The notes below the pieces were generated by a model. It was given only the letters and a program-made list of their open reading frames with translations. It made no database searches and was not told where the DNA came from. A DNA stretch of 64,000 nt. Origin: Primula veris. Taxonomy: Eukaryota; Streptophyta; Magnoliopsida; Ericales; Primulaceae. The stretch covers positions 31,274,661 through 31,338,660 of the forward strand of contig OY821748.1 of assembly GCA_963682055.1 (NCBI GenBank), in the 5' to 3' direction. The position numbers and the translations under genes are program-made. The first letter of the stretch is position 1, and each line of letters starts with the position of its first letter. Below are positions 11,501 through 24,200 of this stretch, one piece after another.

Positions 11501-12682
11501 TGTTATTAATTTTTGATATAAACTATTTGGATCGTTTGTTTGTTGGTTGACATACGAATGTTTGGAATCTCATGGTTTTGTCCAAAAATATCAAGTTATA
11601 TCTTGTTTTTTTTAGTTTCGTTGCTTCAATAAACTAATGTTACTTTTTTGTATGGAGGAAATGTAGTAAACGAAAAAAGGATATTACAGGATTACATTAT
11701 TTTCAAGTGTGGTTCTTGGTTCTAAACATTGGTTAGTTGTGGTCGATTTTAACCCCTTTAGGGTAAGTCGGGTTCGATAGCTTGGGTGACCGTAACTCGT
11801 GGAGTCCCTCACATGATGAATTCTCAAATTGTATTGAAAGTACGAACTCAAGCACACTTGCCTTCTCATTTGTGCGTCTTCATATTTTTTCTCTTTTCCC
11901 TACACTTTATTTAATTGCTTTTATCTGTTGTTATATATTAATTCATTACAATCCACTCAACAACACGGATTTACAATCCGTGTATGTTAATTAAGTTTTG
12001 CTTTAGTAGTGGTTGTTAAGAGTAGGATAGAAATATTGCAAATCATTATAAGGCGCGAGTCATATCATATAAAAACTGGAAAAAAAAAAACGTTATATAT
12101 TGTTTTATTATTTTACGTGATCTCTTAGGACATGGACGGCCCTCATATTCTTGCGAGATTAAAAGAGCTTTACTTAAAAACACTATTTTAAGCCGATCAG
12201 TCTCTCTATGGGAAAGTATACTCTGCTAGACGAGAATAGCTCACATGCTTTCGGGAGAACCCGTATACATAGAAAAGCAAGTCTATTGTTCTCTTAATTA
12301 TGAGAATGGGGGAATTATAAGTATTTGTAGAACCTTTTAAGATATGAATTTGCTAAATCATGGAGATTCATACTAAATTAACCCTACATAACGTTAGCTG
12401 AAATACACACATAACATGAACAAAACCTTATCTATTCACCACTTCATAATACAAGAGAAGTTCCTATGTGTGACGAATCGGTTAGATCTCATCACCTTCT
12501 TTTAGCTTAACCTCACTTCATCTATTTCCAATAGAGTTCTAGCAAGCAGTTAACTTACTATATTACTGTATTTATTTTAAGAATAGTTTCACCGTTAGCG
12601 AAATACACTATATTAATTTTTGTTGTTTAAATGAGAGTCGGTCAAATTTTAGCAACACAATGGTTACTGATTATGTTGGTAC
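8511..12682. other. Intergenic, no gene supported
   Basis: About 8780-8925 holds more CGGTTCGG/GGTATACCG words, ending ATACCGCCCCTA, and probably belongs to the same decayed element as 8205-8450. A (TA)n tract lies at 9423-9446. More balanced composition at 10080-10340, 10720-11220 and 11690-11870 gives short overlapping frames with no recognisable motif; these may be old element fragments. Confidence 0.5.
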
Positions 12683-13810
12683 CAGTGGCGGATGGTCTAT
12701 ATGATCAGTTTTGTCGGAACCCCACAACTTACAATAATTTCATTATTTTTTTAAATGTTTTTCTGCTTAATTTGTAAATAAAGTATTTCGACAATCTCTT
12801 AATTTTATTTTAGATGACCACTTTTAAAATTATATATTGATTTTGTTATTACATACTACTATATTTTGTATAGATCGCTATATAAAAAGGTAATAAATAT
12901 AAACTGATATTTTATATTTAAGTCTTTCGTTCTAAATTAGTCAAATTATTGTTACAAAAACTAGTCAAATTATTGTTATAATTTTTTGTAAAACCAACCT
13001 TTCAAAATTAAGATTAAGTATTTTGTATATATTACAACAACTATACATGTAATAAAATCATACATATTTCAATTTTGAGACAACGATATAGTTATAAATC
13101 TAAATAAAATCAAATGTGTCAAATTATGAAATCTGGTAAGAATAAATTATAAAATTTCATAAACAATTCTTTAAAATCTTAACAATTCGAAGGAATGAAG
13201 ATTTCTTTAAAACTTTATTTACTTGCTATTTTAAGAATTAAGTACCAAATATAAGTTTGCTTCTTTCCGTTCTCTTTATTAATTATATTTTTAAGGTGGT
13301 TATTTTTTACTCCCTCCGTCCATTTTTAAGTGTCTCCCTTATAAATTGCTACTTTTTAAGTATATTAAATTTTGATATATAAATTACCAATATTGCCCTT
13401 GTAAATATCATAATTAAAGTTAATACAGGTAACTTTTTTTCTAAAAATTGTTGTTGTAGTTATAAATGATAAGTATATAAATGGTAAGAGAGTAAATTTG
13501 TTGCATTAGAATTACCATATTAAAAACACAGACACTTATTTTGGGACAACCCAATATGAAATAGTGAACACTTACGGAAGGAGTATAATTTGTCCAAAAA
13601 AAAAAACTATGCTATATTTTTCAGCACAGCCGACTCTTTAGCAACCAAAAAACTCCGATTACTAGGTGACGGTCTGAAAAAAAAAATATACTGAAAAAAC
13701 TATACCAAATGGTGGTTTTTTTTGGTAAGAGTAAAAATTTCAGCCGTATGTAACTTTGCGCCAACACCTTTTTTGGCAACCCGAAAATTAGTGTTCTGGC
13801 TCCGTCCTGT
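12683..13810. mobile_element. Possible non-autonomous DNA element with CAGTGGCGGA-like ends
   Basis: The left end reads CAGTGGCGGAT and the right end reads TTCTGGCTCCGTCCTG. Together they resemble the CAGTGGCGGAGCCAG termini of a common plant repeat. The interior is AT-rich and non-coding, and a Stowaway MITE is nested in it. No target duplication could be matched, so the boundaries and class are tentative. Confidence 0.3.
13310..13583. mobile_element. Stowaway-type MITE (Tc1/mariner), 274 bp
   Basis: The left end is CTCCCTCCGTCCATTTTTAAG, the classic Stowaway terminus. The right end read inward is CTCCTTCCGTAAGTGTTCAC. Both ends are flanked by the TA target dinucleotide (13308-13309 and 13584-13585). 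The interior is AT-rich and non-coding, as expected for an element moved by a mariner transposase in trans. Confidence 0.82.
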
Positions 13811-14051
13811 TCGATACAATGGTGGTAAAATTTAACAACACTTCCTTTAACCAGATTTTATAAATTGTTTGTTGCTATCATGCATATATATACCTGAGAA
13901 GCAAGAATTTAACAGTTTACACTCATGAAACAAAAACTATGGAGTTTGGACAGCTAGTTGATTAATCACCATTGTTCTTATTAGTAGTAAGTAAATATAT
14001 AGTGACGATTATCAATAATATCATCTAAGTCTTTTACTATTTGTGTAAAAA
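13584..14051. other. 3' flank of the aspartic protease gene
   Basis: AT-rich, with no coding signal. On the minus strand it holds the 3' UTR and polyadenylation region of the protease gene just downstream of its stop; a poly(A) site was not placed. Confidence 0.5.
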
Positions 14052-15485
14052 CTAGCAAACATTTGGTCCAAATCCAACAAACCCATTTGCTCCATCAATG
14101 GAAATTTGAATCCCTTCTTGCTGAATGTTTCCTATAATGGAGAGTCCAGAAGGAGATGGGGCAAATGCAAAGCAAAATATTCCCACTTCATTTACCGGAA
14201 TTAAAAAATTTTGAGCAGGCAGGGTTAGGATCGGGCCTCCTGAAAAGTAGAAAGAAACTGTTGGTACCCTGACGGACACGAACCCGTTCAAATCATAACA
14301 TGTGTCGAAAATTGTCATTCCTGGGGCCCGAGGCAGATTAGTCGTTTGAGCAACAAACGATTCCCTAAACGCTATGTAGGCTGGAATCGGAAGTCTTGTC
14401 ACCGCGGTACCTGTGTCCATTACCACCCCTCCTTCTCCCGATTCGGAAAAGTCGAATATACCTTCAGGTATTGGGACTCGCTTGCCTCCAACCCCAAGTC
14501 CTTCAAGTCCGACAAAATAAAAGCTTGGTGCCCTTGGGTTGCGTAGTAGCGGAACCCATGTAGCACCCTCAGGCATAGCCTGCCTTCCGAACTCTAGTGA
14601 CCCTGCTGAATCTGTTCCTCGACTTACTAAACAGTACCCAAACGCTCCGCCCGTTGGGCCAACTAGCTGGCCCACGAATGACATGGGCCCACCTCCGAGG
14701 CCCAACAACCCTGCCGCACCGATAAACATTCCTCGGTTTCTGTGTCCGCATCCAATCACAACATCGTTGACTTGGGTCCCACCCAAGGTTAGGGTCTCAA
14801 GAGCCAGGGTGCCTTTCGTGTAGGACCCATCCCCGTATTGTACCTCGTAGCGGCATCTTCCTGTATGGCAGTTACCAAAACTATCTAGGCGGTGACACAC
14901 AGAGGACCCGCAAGGGACACCAGAGAAAGAGGCTGAGCCAGCAGGATCGAAGACGGGGTCGGATTGGTGATAGCATTGCGAACATGGCTGGCACTGGACC
15001 CAAACAATATCACTCCCGGAGTCTATGACCATGTATTGATCCCTTGGTGGGCTTCCGACACCTAGCCTTACAAAATACTCCCCACTACCTTGATCCATTC
15101 CGGACACCACATCAGACCCAAAATCCTCAACATCATACTTTTCTTCGTCACCCGATAGGCGGCGGTTAAGGGCGGAAACTCGTACCTCATCTCTCTTCAT
15201 TCTCTGGCTGAATCTGTGATGGTAATTAGTGGAAGATTTTTGGTGTATTTTCTCCCTGTGGTGTAGCTTCAGTTTCCATTTTTTGTCATCTTCTTTAGTA
15301 ATCGTAGTAGTATCAAGAAACTTGTTTTCTTTCGAAGTTTGGTATTTCGTACTATCTAGAGCTTTGTACACGTTTAGATGGTCGAAGGCAGACGTGACCG
15401 AGAAGGTAGCGGTGGTGGTGGACATAGCAATGATATGTAGTAAGACAACAACTAAAAGTGAATAAAACATGGTGGCTAATGTCAT
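14052..15485 (-). CDS. Plant atypical aspartic protease, ASPG-like (A1B family)
   Basis: A complete single-exon gene of 477 residues, probably a secreted or vacuolar pepsin-like endopeptidase. The start chosen is ATG at 15485; an upstream in-frame TTG at 15527 is not a plausible plant start. Residues 6-21 form a hydrophobic signal-peptide core, followed by a basic pro-region. The mature fold has the first catalytic motif DSGSD (Asp155), the plant-specific cysteine-rich insert VQCQPCSQCYHQSDPVF, the YGDGS flap, GLLGLGGGPMSF, and the second catalytic motif DTGTA (Asp357). It ends IIGNIQQEGIQISID...GFGPNVC, the usual A1B C-terminus. Motifs best match the ASPARTIC PROTEASE IN GUARD CELL 1/2 group, a link made from memory of the family. 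Both catalytic aspartates and the paired cysteines are present, so it looks functional. Confidence 0.93.
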   Translation of the reverse strand: MTLATMFYSLLVVVLLHIIAMSTTTATFSVTSAFDHLNVYKALDSTKYQTSKENKFLDTTTITKEDDKKWKLKLHHREKIHQKSSTNYHHRFSQRMKRDEVRVSALNRRLSGDEEKYDVEDFGSDVVSGMDQGSGEYFVRLGVGSPPRDQYMVIDSGSDIVWVQCQPCSQCYHQSDPVFDPAGSASFSGVPCGSSVCHRLDSFGNCHTGRCRYEVQYGDGSYTKGTLALETLTLGGTQVNDVVIGCGHRNRGMFIGAAGLLGLGGGPMSFVGQLVGPTGGAFGYCLVSRGTDSAGSLEFGRQAMPEGATWVPLLRNPRAPSFYFVGLEGLGVGGKRVPIPEGIFDFSESGEGGVVMDTGTAVTRLPIPAYIAFRESFVAQTTNLPRAPGMTIFDTCYDLNGFVSVRVPTVSFYFSGGPILTLPAQNFLIPVNEVGIFCFAFAPSPSGLSIIGNIQQEGIQISIDGANGFVGFGPNVC

Positions 15486-18234
15486 ATTCCGTTCTTTTGT
15501 TGGTATTGTGAGTAGTTTGGAAGACAAATGTTAGTGCTTTGAAATACAGAAAAGGTGGTGGTTCAGAGGGTTTTGTTTATTTAATTAGGATCAGAGAGAA
15601 AAGTGAAGAGGGGGAGATGGGAAATGAATCACTAAATGATTTTAAATTTACTTTTCTTTGGTGTGTATGAGCTACTATTCCTGAGAAGGATGTGTAATTG
15701 TATAGTTGAAGTCCGGAAGTGGAAATGGAAAACCGAAAACACAAACTAATATTTGACGGGAAACGGAAAACACGAGTCAATATTGAGAGCGTCTTTCTGG
15801 AGGAGGGGTATGACTCATAAAAAAGTCCATGCCGGACCTGACAGTTATGGAGTAGTAATGATGTGGGCCACTCTTTTTTTTGTATTTTCATTGACGGATG
15901 ATTTCCATGGTAGCTTTTCAAATTAATGCATCTGCGTTATTTTGAAACGAGATAATTAATGTTTATTATATTTAATTATCATGCGTTTTTTATTTAGTAT
16001 ACTGAACTAACAAATTTATTGATTAGGATACTGGACTAAATGAAAACTTTCGATTTAGTATATTTCCGTCCAATTATATAATAGAAATTAGTAAAGTATA
16101 AAATTACCCTTATGAAACTTAAATTAGTTTTGATTTAGTGTGTTTTACTAATATATTTTTTCAATTTTGTACACTATTTTTTCCTATCAACTTCACACTT
16201 ATTCATTATTAATAAAGTAATCCTTGTAGTTTATGAATATAATCAATCTGATACTTATAATCTCAAAAGACACCAAATATTAAATAAAAGAAAGTGTAAA
16301 AAATAATATGTATGACTAATAACTTACACTACAAATAATAAGTATTTTTATTTGGTACATTTCTTCATGTATAAAAAATAAAAACTATAGCACATTTTTT
16401 TCTCATTAAAATTTAAATTGTTATAACAAAAAAAAATCTATGTTTAGAAATTATAACTTAAATACTACTCATCGGTAGAAATGTTTAAAAAAATATGAGT
16501 CATTTAAAAAAAACATATACGACCAAAATAAAATTATACTAAAAAAATAAAATAATTTTAGTTAGTAAAACTGATAACTTGTAATGAAAAAAATAGATAA
16601 AAATCATATTTTTGTTGCACCTTTTTTAGTTGGTACGTTTGGTCATGCATGTATGATAAAAAAAAATTATATATGTTTTATTTTTCATTACTTACGCTTC
16701 TTTACTTTTTTTCTTTTATGTCTTGTGAGGTTTTATCCCTATATTTTTATATATTTATCATTAATAATATAAAAATAGTTGTTAATCTTTGTTGTGATTC
16801 CAAGTTTTTCGATTTATTTTTAATTCAGTCTTATCTTTCTTAATAATTTAGGAAAATCATTAATAATAAAATGGGTAATTAAGAAAATGAAAAATAGAAC
16901 CAATAGTTTGTAATGTTTAAGTGACTGTAATTTTTACGTGATTCGGTAATCAATCAAACACATTGTTAAACAATATGAAGCAAAAAAATTGATAGTATCT
17001 CATTACTTTATTTATTTTTAACAAGTTAAGAAATAACTTGGAAAAATATATTCATTATCAATATGTAAAAATACTATTTAGAAAAGAACATCTACAAAAC
17101 TAGAATAAATTTTACGAAGTTTGAGTAAATACCCGTACCGGGAACCGTTATACCCATTACAAATACAGGTATGGGTCGGGTAAAATAAGTAAAAAAAAAT
17201 TATATAGATCCGACCCGACCCGTAGATAATGAGAAAACCGCTAAAACCGTTACACGAATACCCAAAAAGTGTTAGGTAGGATCGGGTAAAATTGACACCC
17301 TGGTCATGGTTTACTGGAATTTGATTATAATCGAAACATTTTCAATTATTGGACAAACTACAGAGAAGTCTTCAACCTTTAAAAGAGTGACACTTTATTT
17401 TAAAAGATATTTTTCACATGTGAAAATCCTGAAGTGTTAAAATAAGATGATGGAAAGAAAAAAAATCCGCTTCTTCACCGTGGCAAAAGACCTTTTAAGT
17501 CCAAAATGAGATTAAGTATGTCAGTAGCTCAGAAAATGACATCTATTAGTGTTTGAAATGAACATATAAGTACCACAGATTTAAAATGAGACTAAAGAAA
17601 CCAATTATCTCTATTCCATTATCAATTTAGTAGACTTGCTACAAACTGGTAAGAATCAATTAACCTCAACTACTCATACTTACCGTAAATTTGTATTCAT
17701 AATAATATCTTAAAGTTATTCCGGAGAATAACATAAATCCAACTTGCAAGCCATTCCGGTTAAATCTTTCAGAACACATTATTTATAAATGTTTAAGAAA
17801 ACTATTGAATGAAATGGACTTCTCTATTTCTCGTAACTTACGAATCATAGTAAGTATAGTAGTGTGTGTATACTGCTTTTTCCTAAATTAAATGACATAC
17901 TTTTTCCTGTTTTTCTTCTGAGTTTTTTCTTTACCAGAAAACTAAATAAAACGAACAAAATGAAGACTTGCATCAAAAGACGGAGGAAAAAGCAACAGCA
18001 TTTTCAATATATGTCTCATCAACAGTCTTCTTACTATCTCTTTTTCTCTACATTTTTCTTGAACAAGAAAAATTAGAGAGAAGAGGGGAGGTTGGTTTAG
18101 AAACAAACCCGATATCGGGGCACCCTTCCCATAAAGTTAGAAAACATGAGATAACAAGCAAACTACATTCTTTAACCATCAGACAGACAGTTGAAAAATA
18201 CCGTGTTATCTGTCATTTTAGAGTGAGTACATAC
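15486..18234. other. Upstream region of the protease gene and AT-rich intergenic
   Basis: About 15490-15600 carries the protease 5' UTR and promoter on the minus strand; AATTAAATAAAC near 15575-15590 is a weak TATA candidate. About 17120-17310 has GGGTCGGGTA/CCGACCCGACCC words ending TTGACACCCTGG, resembling a decayed non-autonomous DNA element. The missing last exons of SKI3 were searched for here on the minus strand and not found. Confidence 0.5.
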
Positions 18235-21200
18235 CGTGACATGCAAAGACACAATTTTCTGTTCCAGCAAAAGAGCATGATTGTGCAAGTAACTTTTCCG
18301 CCAAAAGGGGATTCTTGGTCCAACTAGACAGACCATGCACCAAACTAAAAACACCCTTCCATATATTCAACGAATTCTTCAGCTCTTTTGAGCAATTGTT
18401 GAAGCACAGTTGCGAGAGATTTAAATCACTCCGAAGGTCATATTTAGATTCTATAACTTGAAGGCACACCCATGGAATTGGATAATCAGTTTTCAGCTCC
18501 AAGCATCTCATATAATTTTCTTGTAGATTCTCATAATTCCTTTCTGCAGCATAAGCACGACATAGTTGCAAATGTGCAAAAAAGAGATAACCATCAGGAA
18601 GCAAAAGCTCTGACGCTTTGTTTGCATGTTTGATACAGCCATCGAGGTCTCCACGTTGCAAACTTATCTCCGAAGCACAAAGTAGAAGATGAAATGTTTG
18701 AAATTGAAGGGACTTATTGTTCACTGATTTCATATCATTGGAGAGAACCACATTGAGTAGCCTCCAAATTTGATCGTTAAGATGTTGAGGAAATCTTTCT
18801 TCACGAGCCTTTTGTAGGTAACTGATCACAAGTAAGTATTTCGCATTATAATTCCATGGTTCTTCATGTATCAACCTGCAACCAGATTCGGATACTTTAG
18901 CAGGAGACTAAAAATTAAAATTACCAAAATCCACAATTAGTTTATGTATGAAAAAAGAGAGAAAAGGCAATGCAAAGGAAGACGAAGTTCTAGTGCAGTA
19001 CTTTTCTAGAAGTTTGATAGGTCTTACCTTCAGAAGGAATTGACAATCACATGTCTTAAAAGCAATTTTCTCCACATTTGGCATGTTAAAACAGGCAACC
19101 ATGGAAGCACCAAGGATCTCATAAGTTGATTTTAAACCTTCTTCTTTCAAACATCTAGAAGGTGGGATAATGCTCGACCATCTAATTGCAATTTGCGACT
19201 CTTTCCATTCTTTACTTGACAGCTGGAGATACCCAAGTAGGTTCCTGATAAAAAAGATGTTCTTTTAGAAATACAAATCAAAACAAAGTAAATGTCGAAG
19301 AATTATACTCTATCCAAATCAACTCCTTTCTCCTGAATATCAAATCAAGCAAGGGCAAAAGGCTGGGCAGTGCATAAAAATTGGGCGACAATGACAACAA
19401 AAGACATTTTGTTACAGCACATGTAGAAAAGTTTCTCAAAAGGATGTGATGAAAAAGGGTTAATTACAGCTTTGTACACTAATCCAACCTAACAAAATTC
19501 CTATCAGTACACTAACCTAACACTTTTTTCGCTTTTGTACACAAGATAGAAATTAGTGAAAGAATGGGGACCAAAATAAGTTTGGTACACTAAGTGAACT
19601 AAGTAACAGGAGAGCGTATAAAATCGAAAGTTGAAGTGGGTTGGTGTACAAAAACACCTGTTATGTGGAAATATTTAGTTAACCAACCTACATTTTTTTT
19701 TCCAATTTGGTTCACTAAGTGAACTAAGTAAATTTTTTGGAAGGTTTGGGTACAAAATCAAAAAATGGGAAAGATTACGTGTACAAAACTGCAAGTAACC
19801 TGATTGAAAAAAAAAAAAAAAAAGATAATATCAAAAAGAAGAAGAGTAAAATTTGAGGCGAAGGATGGCAAAACGCCTAAAAGGTTCCTTGAAAAAATCT
19901 GATCACAAAGGATAGTAAAAAAGAAAAGGATGATTAAAAACTCTTTAACTTAAACATGCATATCAACCAAAATTAACCCCACAAAAATCACCTACCTTAT
20001 CAACTCACTGTCAGGGTACATGTGGACAACTTTGCTTAGATGTTTCACTCCGCTTTGAATCCCCAGGCAACCTTCAGATCCTTGTTTGATCTGTGGACCA
20101 AAAGGCATATTAATTTCCCATTTCACAATCTGCATTCCAAAAGTTGCTAGAATAGAATGAATGGTAAGTAGCCGTTAATGTCTATCTGCTTAAATCGTTA
20201 CACTTACAATTTTACTTAGTGCTATCAAAAAATGCATTGCGGTGATTTCTTCATGAGACACAACAAAACGGCGACTACTAGAGACCAATATTTCCAACTG
20301 ATTACGTGTATCTAGAGCATTAATGGCGGATACTACAAAACTAACTTTGGAACTCTGAACAAATTTCTCCGGCATTTCCGAGATTCTCGAAATAGCTGAT
20401 TGCAATCCACAAATGCTGTACAACAATTTGAATATTAAACTGACACAGCTCTCTTTAGCTGGCCGCCCTTCGATCGATGATGCTCTCAAAACGAGATCAT
20501 TTGCAACGGTAAGAACCTGGTCATTCTTGCCAAGCTGCCATAATGAAAAAGCATAGATCTGCAAACCCTCCATATCAAGCAAACCTATCAACAACAAAAT
20601 CCAGGCCGCATTAGAACAGTATATATATATATAGGAAAACTTAAAATATTACTTTACAATCTAGATCGACTCCCTCAACCTAAATCTTATCCATACTCCT
20701 CCTAAATTAGTTTTTTTTTTATCAAGAAGGACACATCTGCATTGCATACTAATAAACAAAGGTATTTTCCGCTCAAAACACATTGGGCCAATTTGCACAA
20801 ATGATAGATTTACAGATACTTTCAGTGCTCTCTCTCAACTGTGCATTAGTTCCAATTGAAACAATAGTATGCATTTAGTTAGCAATTCGAACCTTGTCTA
20901 TTTAAGCATTCACACTCTTCTGCAGCTTTAACAGCATTACCTCCCTAGAAACATAGGAACAATAAGTTAGGATAGAGAGATAATGTTCTACTAAGGTCCC
21001 ATTTGGTATGGGGTTCTGTTTTAAGTTCTGGGTAAACAGTTTGGCGTTTAGTTTTACAACAAAAATTGTATAGCCAAAAAAATGTAATCAGTTTGATGTC
21101 CTGAACGACTGTAGAGAGTTTTAGCAAAAAGCAAGCAGGACAGAGAAGGGAAGAAGAGAACGTAAGTTATACTGATGAGTAAAGAGACCAATGAAGAGAG

Positions 21201-24200
21201 AGGTGAGATTTTATCATCACACGAAAAAAAAAAAGAGCACGTTCTGATTTTGCAACCAAAGATCCTTGAAAACCTTGAACTGAAGGCAATTTTTCAACTA
21301 AACAAGTTTTCGGTTTTCAACACTAAAAAAACTAAGAAACAGCCAGATATCCAGAACAACCTAAATTATACTAATATATAACAAAAAATATGTTTTGTAA
21401 ACAAGAAGTGGCTGAGCTAATGCAATTAAAAATTACCCTACAAAGGGACCTGGCCAAATTAATTGACACATCTCTGAGATAAGATTTCGACACATTTCCC
21501 CCAACAGTGTTGATAGCACAGCGCGCAAGCATGTAAGAGGAAGAAGCGGACTTGAAATCCAATCGTGACTCATAAACAATCCCTTTCAAATTATGTGTTT
21601 CAGCATAGTATGGTGCACGTTGTACTGCCTGTTCGATTGCTTTAAATACCTGTGACACACCAGTAACTTGCTCAAAAATAATAAGTAAACCCCAAACTTT
21701 TTTAGGCAACCCCTGTTTCCAAGAAATAAAACCGTACCTGAGCAGATGATATATGGTCTGAATGTCGAGCGAGGTTTGCAAGACCTATTTGGAATTCCGC
21801 AAGCTGCTCAGATAGAATAAAAAGTATTTCTTAGACAACGGATATTATGATGGATGCAGATAGAAATAAATAATTTTAAGCTGATAAAGCATAATGTAGA
21901 AGTGAAGACCTTACCGGCATTATTTGTACTGCTCGTAAACAGCTCTCATATGCATCATCTCGAGTCATTTCACTGAGGGGGAAAAAAAAAAGCAATCCCA
22001 GATTCACCAAGGTTGACATTTTAACTTATAAAGCCTTTCTTTTAACAGTTTTTAAAGGTACTAACACAAAGCTAAACTAAAAATACGATCAATGTAAAAA
22101 TTACCCAGAACAAAAATCAGCAGACATGCCAGCCCATGGCAATGCAAGTGAAGGATCTATACTTCTTGCATGATCAAATGCTTCACTAGCCATTTGTTTC
22201 TCACACTGATCTACATATATCTGGAAAAATAATACAACTGAGACGGACATATTAAAATGAAAAGATAATACCAGCCATAAAGATTCAACAGAGTGGGTAG
22301 TTACATAGGCAAAGGAAAGCCTAAGATAAATAAGGTAAAAATGAAAAGACTGGGCAATTACTAATTGCATAGGCTAAGCAAAGCCTAAACCAAGTAAGGT
22401 AAAGATCCAGTAATGATTATTTTGCTTAAGGGTTTGGTTTAAGATGCTAGATAAAGAATCAGTATTATGTTTATTCACCATGCATGCTCTTTTAAGTGAG
22501 AACTTCCTTTGTGTCATTGGTGAGCCAAAAACATAAAACATTATCTCAAGCTTGAATGTAAGACCTATTGCCCTCAACTATGTAATGTTTTAGTTTAAGA
22601 CCTCTTGTGTCTAAGATTTTACGAAAGGCTTCATTTTGTAATTACAAGAGAAACAAGATTATCCGAGAGCCGCAAACTAATTACACAAAATGGTAGCAAC
22701 AAAATCTTCCAACTGAAATATAACATCAACCTTCCCGAGGTATGCCCATGCAGAAGCTAGAGACACATCTATATGCAACCCCCGTATGAAAGCATGCTGT
22801 TCCAGAGAACTATCTCCACATAGGCAACCCAACGCCACCCAGAACTCTATATTGTGACTCTCTAGCAACAAAGCTCCCGAAGACATCTTTTCAGGTAACT
22901 GCCTAGTAAATCAATTATAGAAGAGTTAATTGTCTGGTAAATCAACCTGACGCCAAGTGATGCGTCCTCAGTGCAATTAAATTGAAGTCACTGCTTGTTG
23001 AAAATAACAATAGCAGTTATTGCCAAAAAGTCGTACCAGACATTAGGTTCCTGTACCGGACATTCTTCTAAAGCAAAACTGAGATCTGAGGCGACAGCAA
23101 TATCCATATATACATTAGGTTGCCATGGGTTCAAACGTAAAGCACGCTGATACGAATTCAATGCCGAAACTGCAAAAGAGTTGCAGGTCCTTCTCCAAGA
23201 AACTATGGATGATCTAAATATTCCTTCATTATTGGTTGCTGCACTGAATTCCCACTCTTCCATTAACCATGGCAGACATTTTGCACTTGCAAGCTAATAA
23301 TTACAATCATACAAAAACAACGCATATTTCAAAAAATAAATGTTATGCGCGATAGGCAGCCATTACTTAAATTTGAGAGAAGACAATACCTGAATATCAC
23401 CATACAGCTTCCAAATACAAGAGTAATTTCCAGCTAAGCAAGTACTTGCTCTGGCAACATTAGATGCCTCCTATACTACAAAAAAGCTTGTTTTCAGCCA
23501 TGACAAAGGATCTCATATATTCCAACCCGCAATTTATTTTAAATTTTCTATCAGGCTCTAAGTTCACTGACCTCTAACAGTGAGGCTCCCCAGCTAAATG
23601 CCCCTGAACTTATACATTCCTTAGAAAAACTAAGAAGTCCAGAAGCAAGGCCATATTGTGCAGCTGTATTATGAGGTGATATCTGTAAAGCTTGTCGGAA
23701 TTGCTCTATTCCCTACATGAAAACAAATCAATAGTATCAGCTTATACATCGTTTGTGCAACAAGATACTATAAAAAAGGAAAATGAAAATGTTTGACTTC
23801 ATCAGAGTCAGAACAATGCATACATCGTTTATAGGTAACAATCAAATCAAACATTACGATTATCCCTTTTGCAACCAACCCAAGTTGAATTCAGACTCAG
23901 TGTACAGCAAGGTTTCAAAAGGCGCTAGGCGGGGTCTAGGCGGAGAGGTGCCGCCTAGGCGGGAAAACGACTTTTGAGTGTTTTCTACATGTTTTTCTTG
24001 GATTATCATGCACATACATGTTGTAAATAGGACTATCATGTTAAATCAAGCATTTAAAGTCTATTAGCTTAAAGATATACCATATCAACACAATAAAGTC
24101 TATGATAACAATCTACCAGCAATTCAACAATAGGACTAACACTAAACTGAAGTTATATAATAACGATTTTGTCCTATTTAGTAGATTTAAAAGGTGCCAA

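Noticed and set aside
15486..15527. An extra 14-residue N-terminal extension of the aspartic protease
   Set aside because: It would start at TTG. The first ATG (15485) directly precedes a good signal peptide.
15577..15921. 114-codon frame upstream of the protease on the minus strand
   Set aside because: No motif and it lies in the promoter/5' UTR region; looks like chance.
17120..17310. GGGTCGGGTA-rich stretch as a complete DNA transposon
   Set aside because: Only one end-like sequence (TTGACACCCTGG) is seen; no matching second end or target duplication was found.
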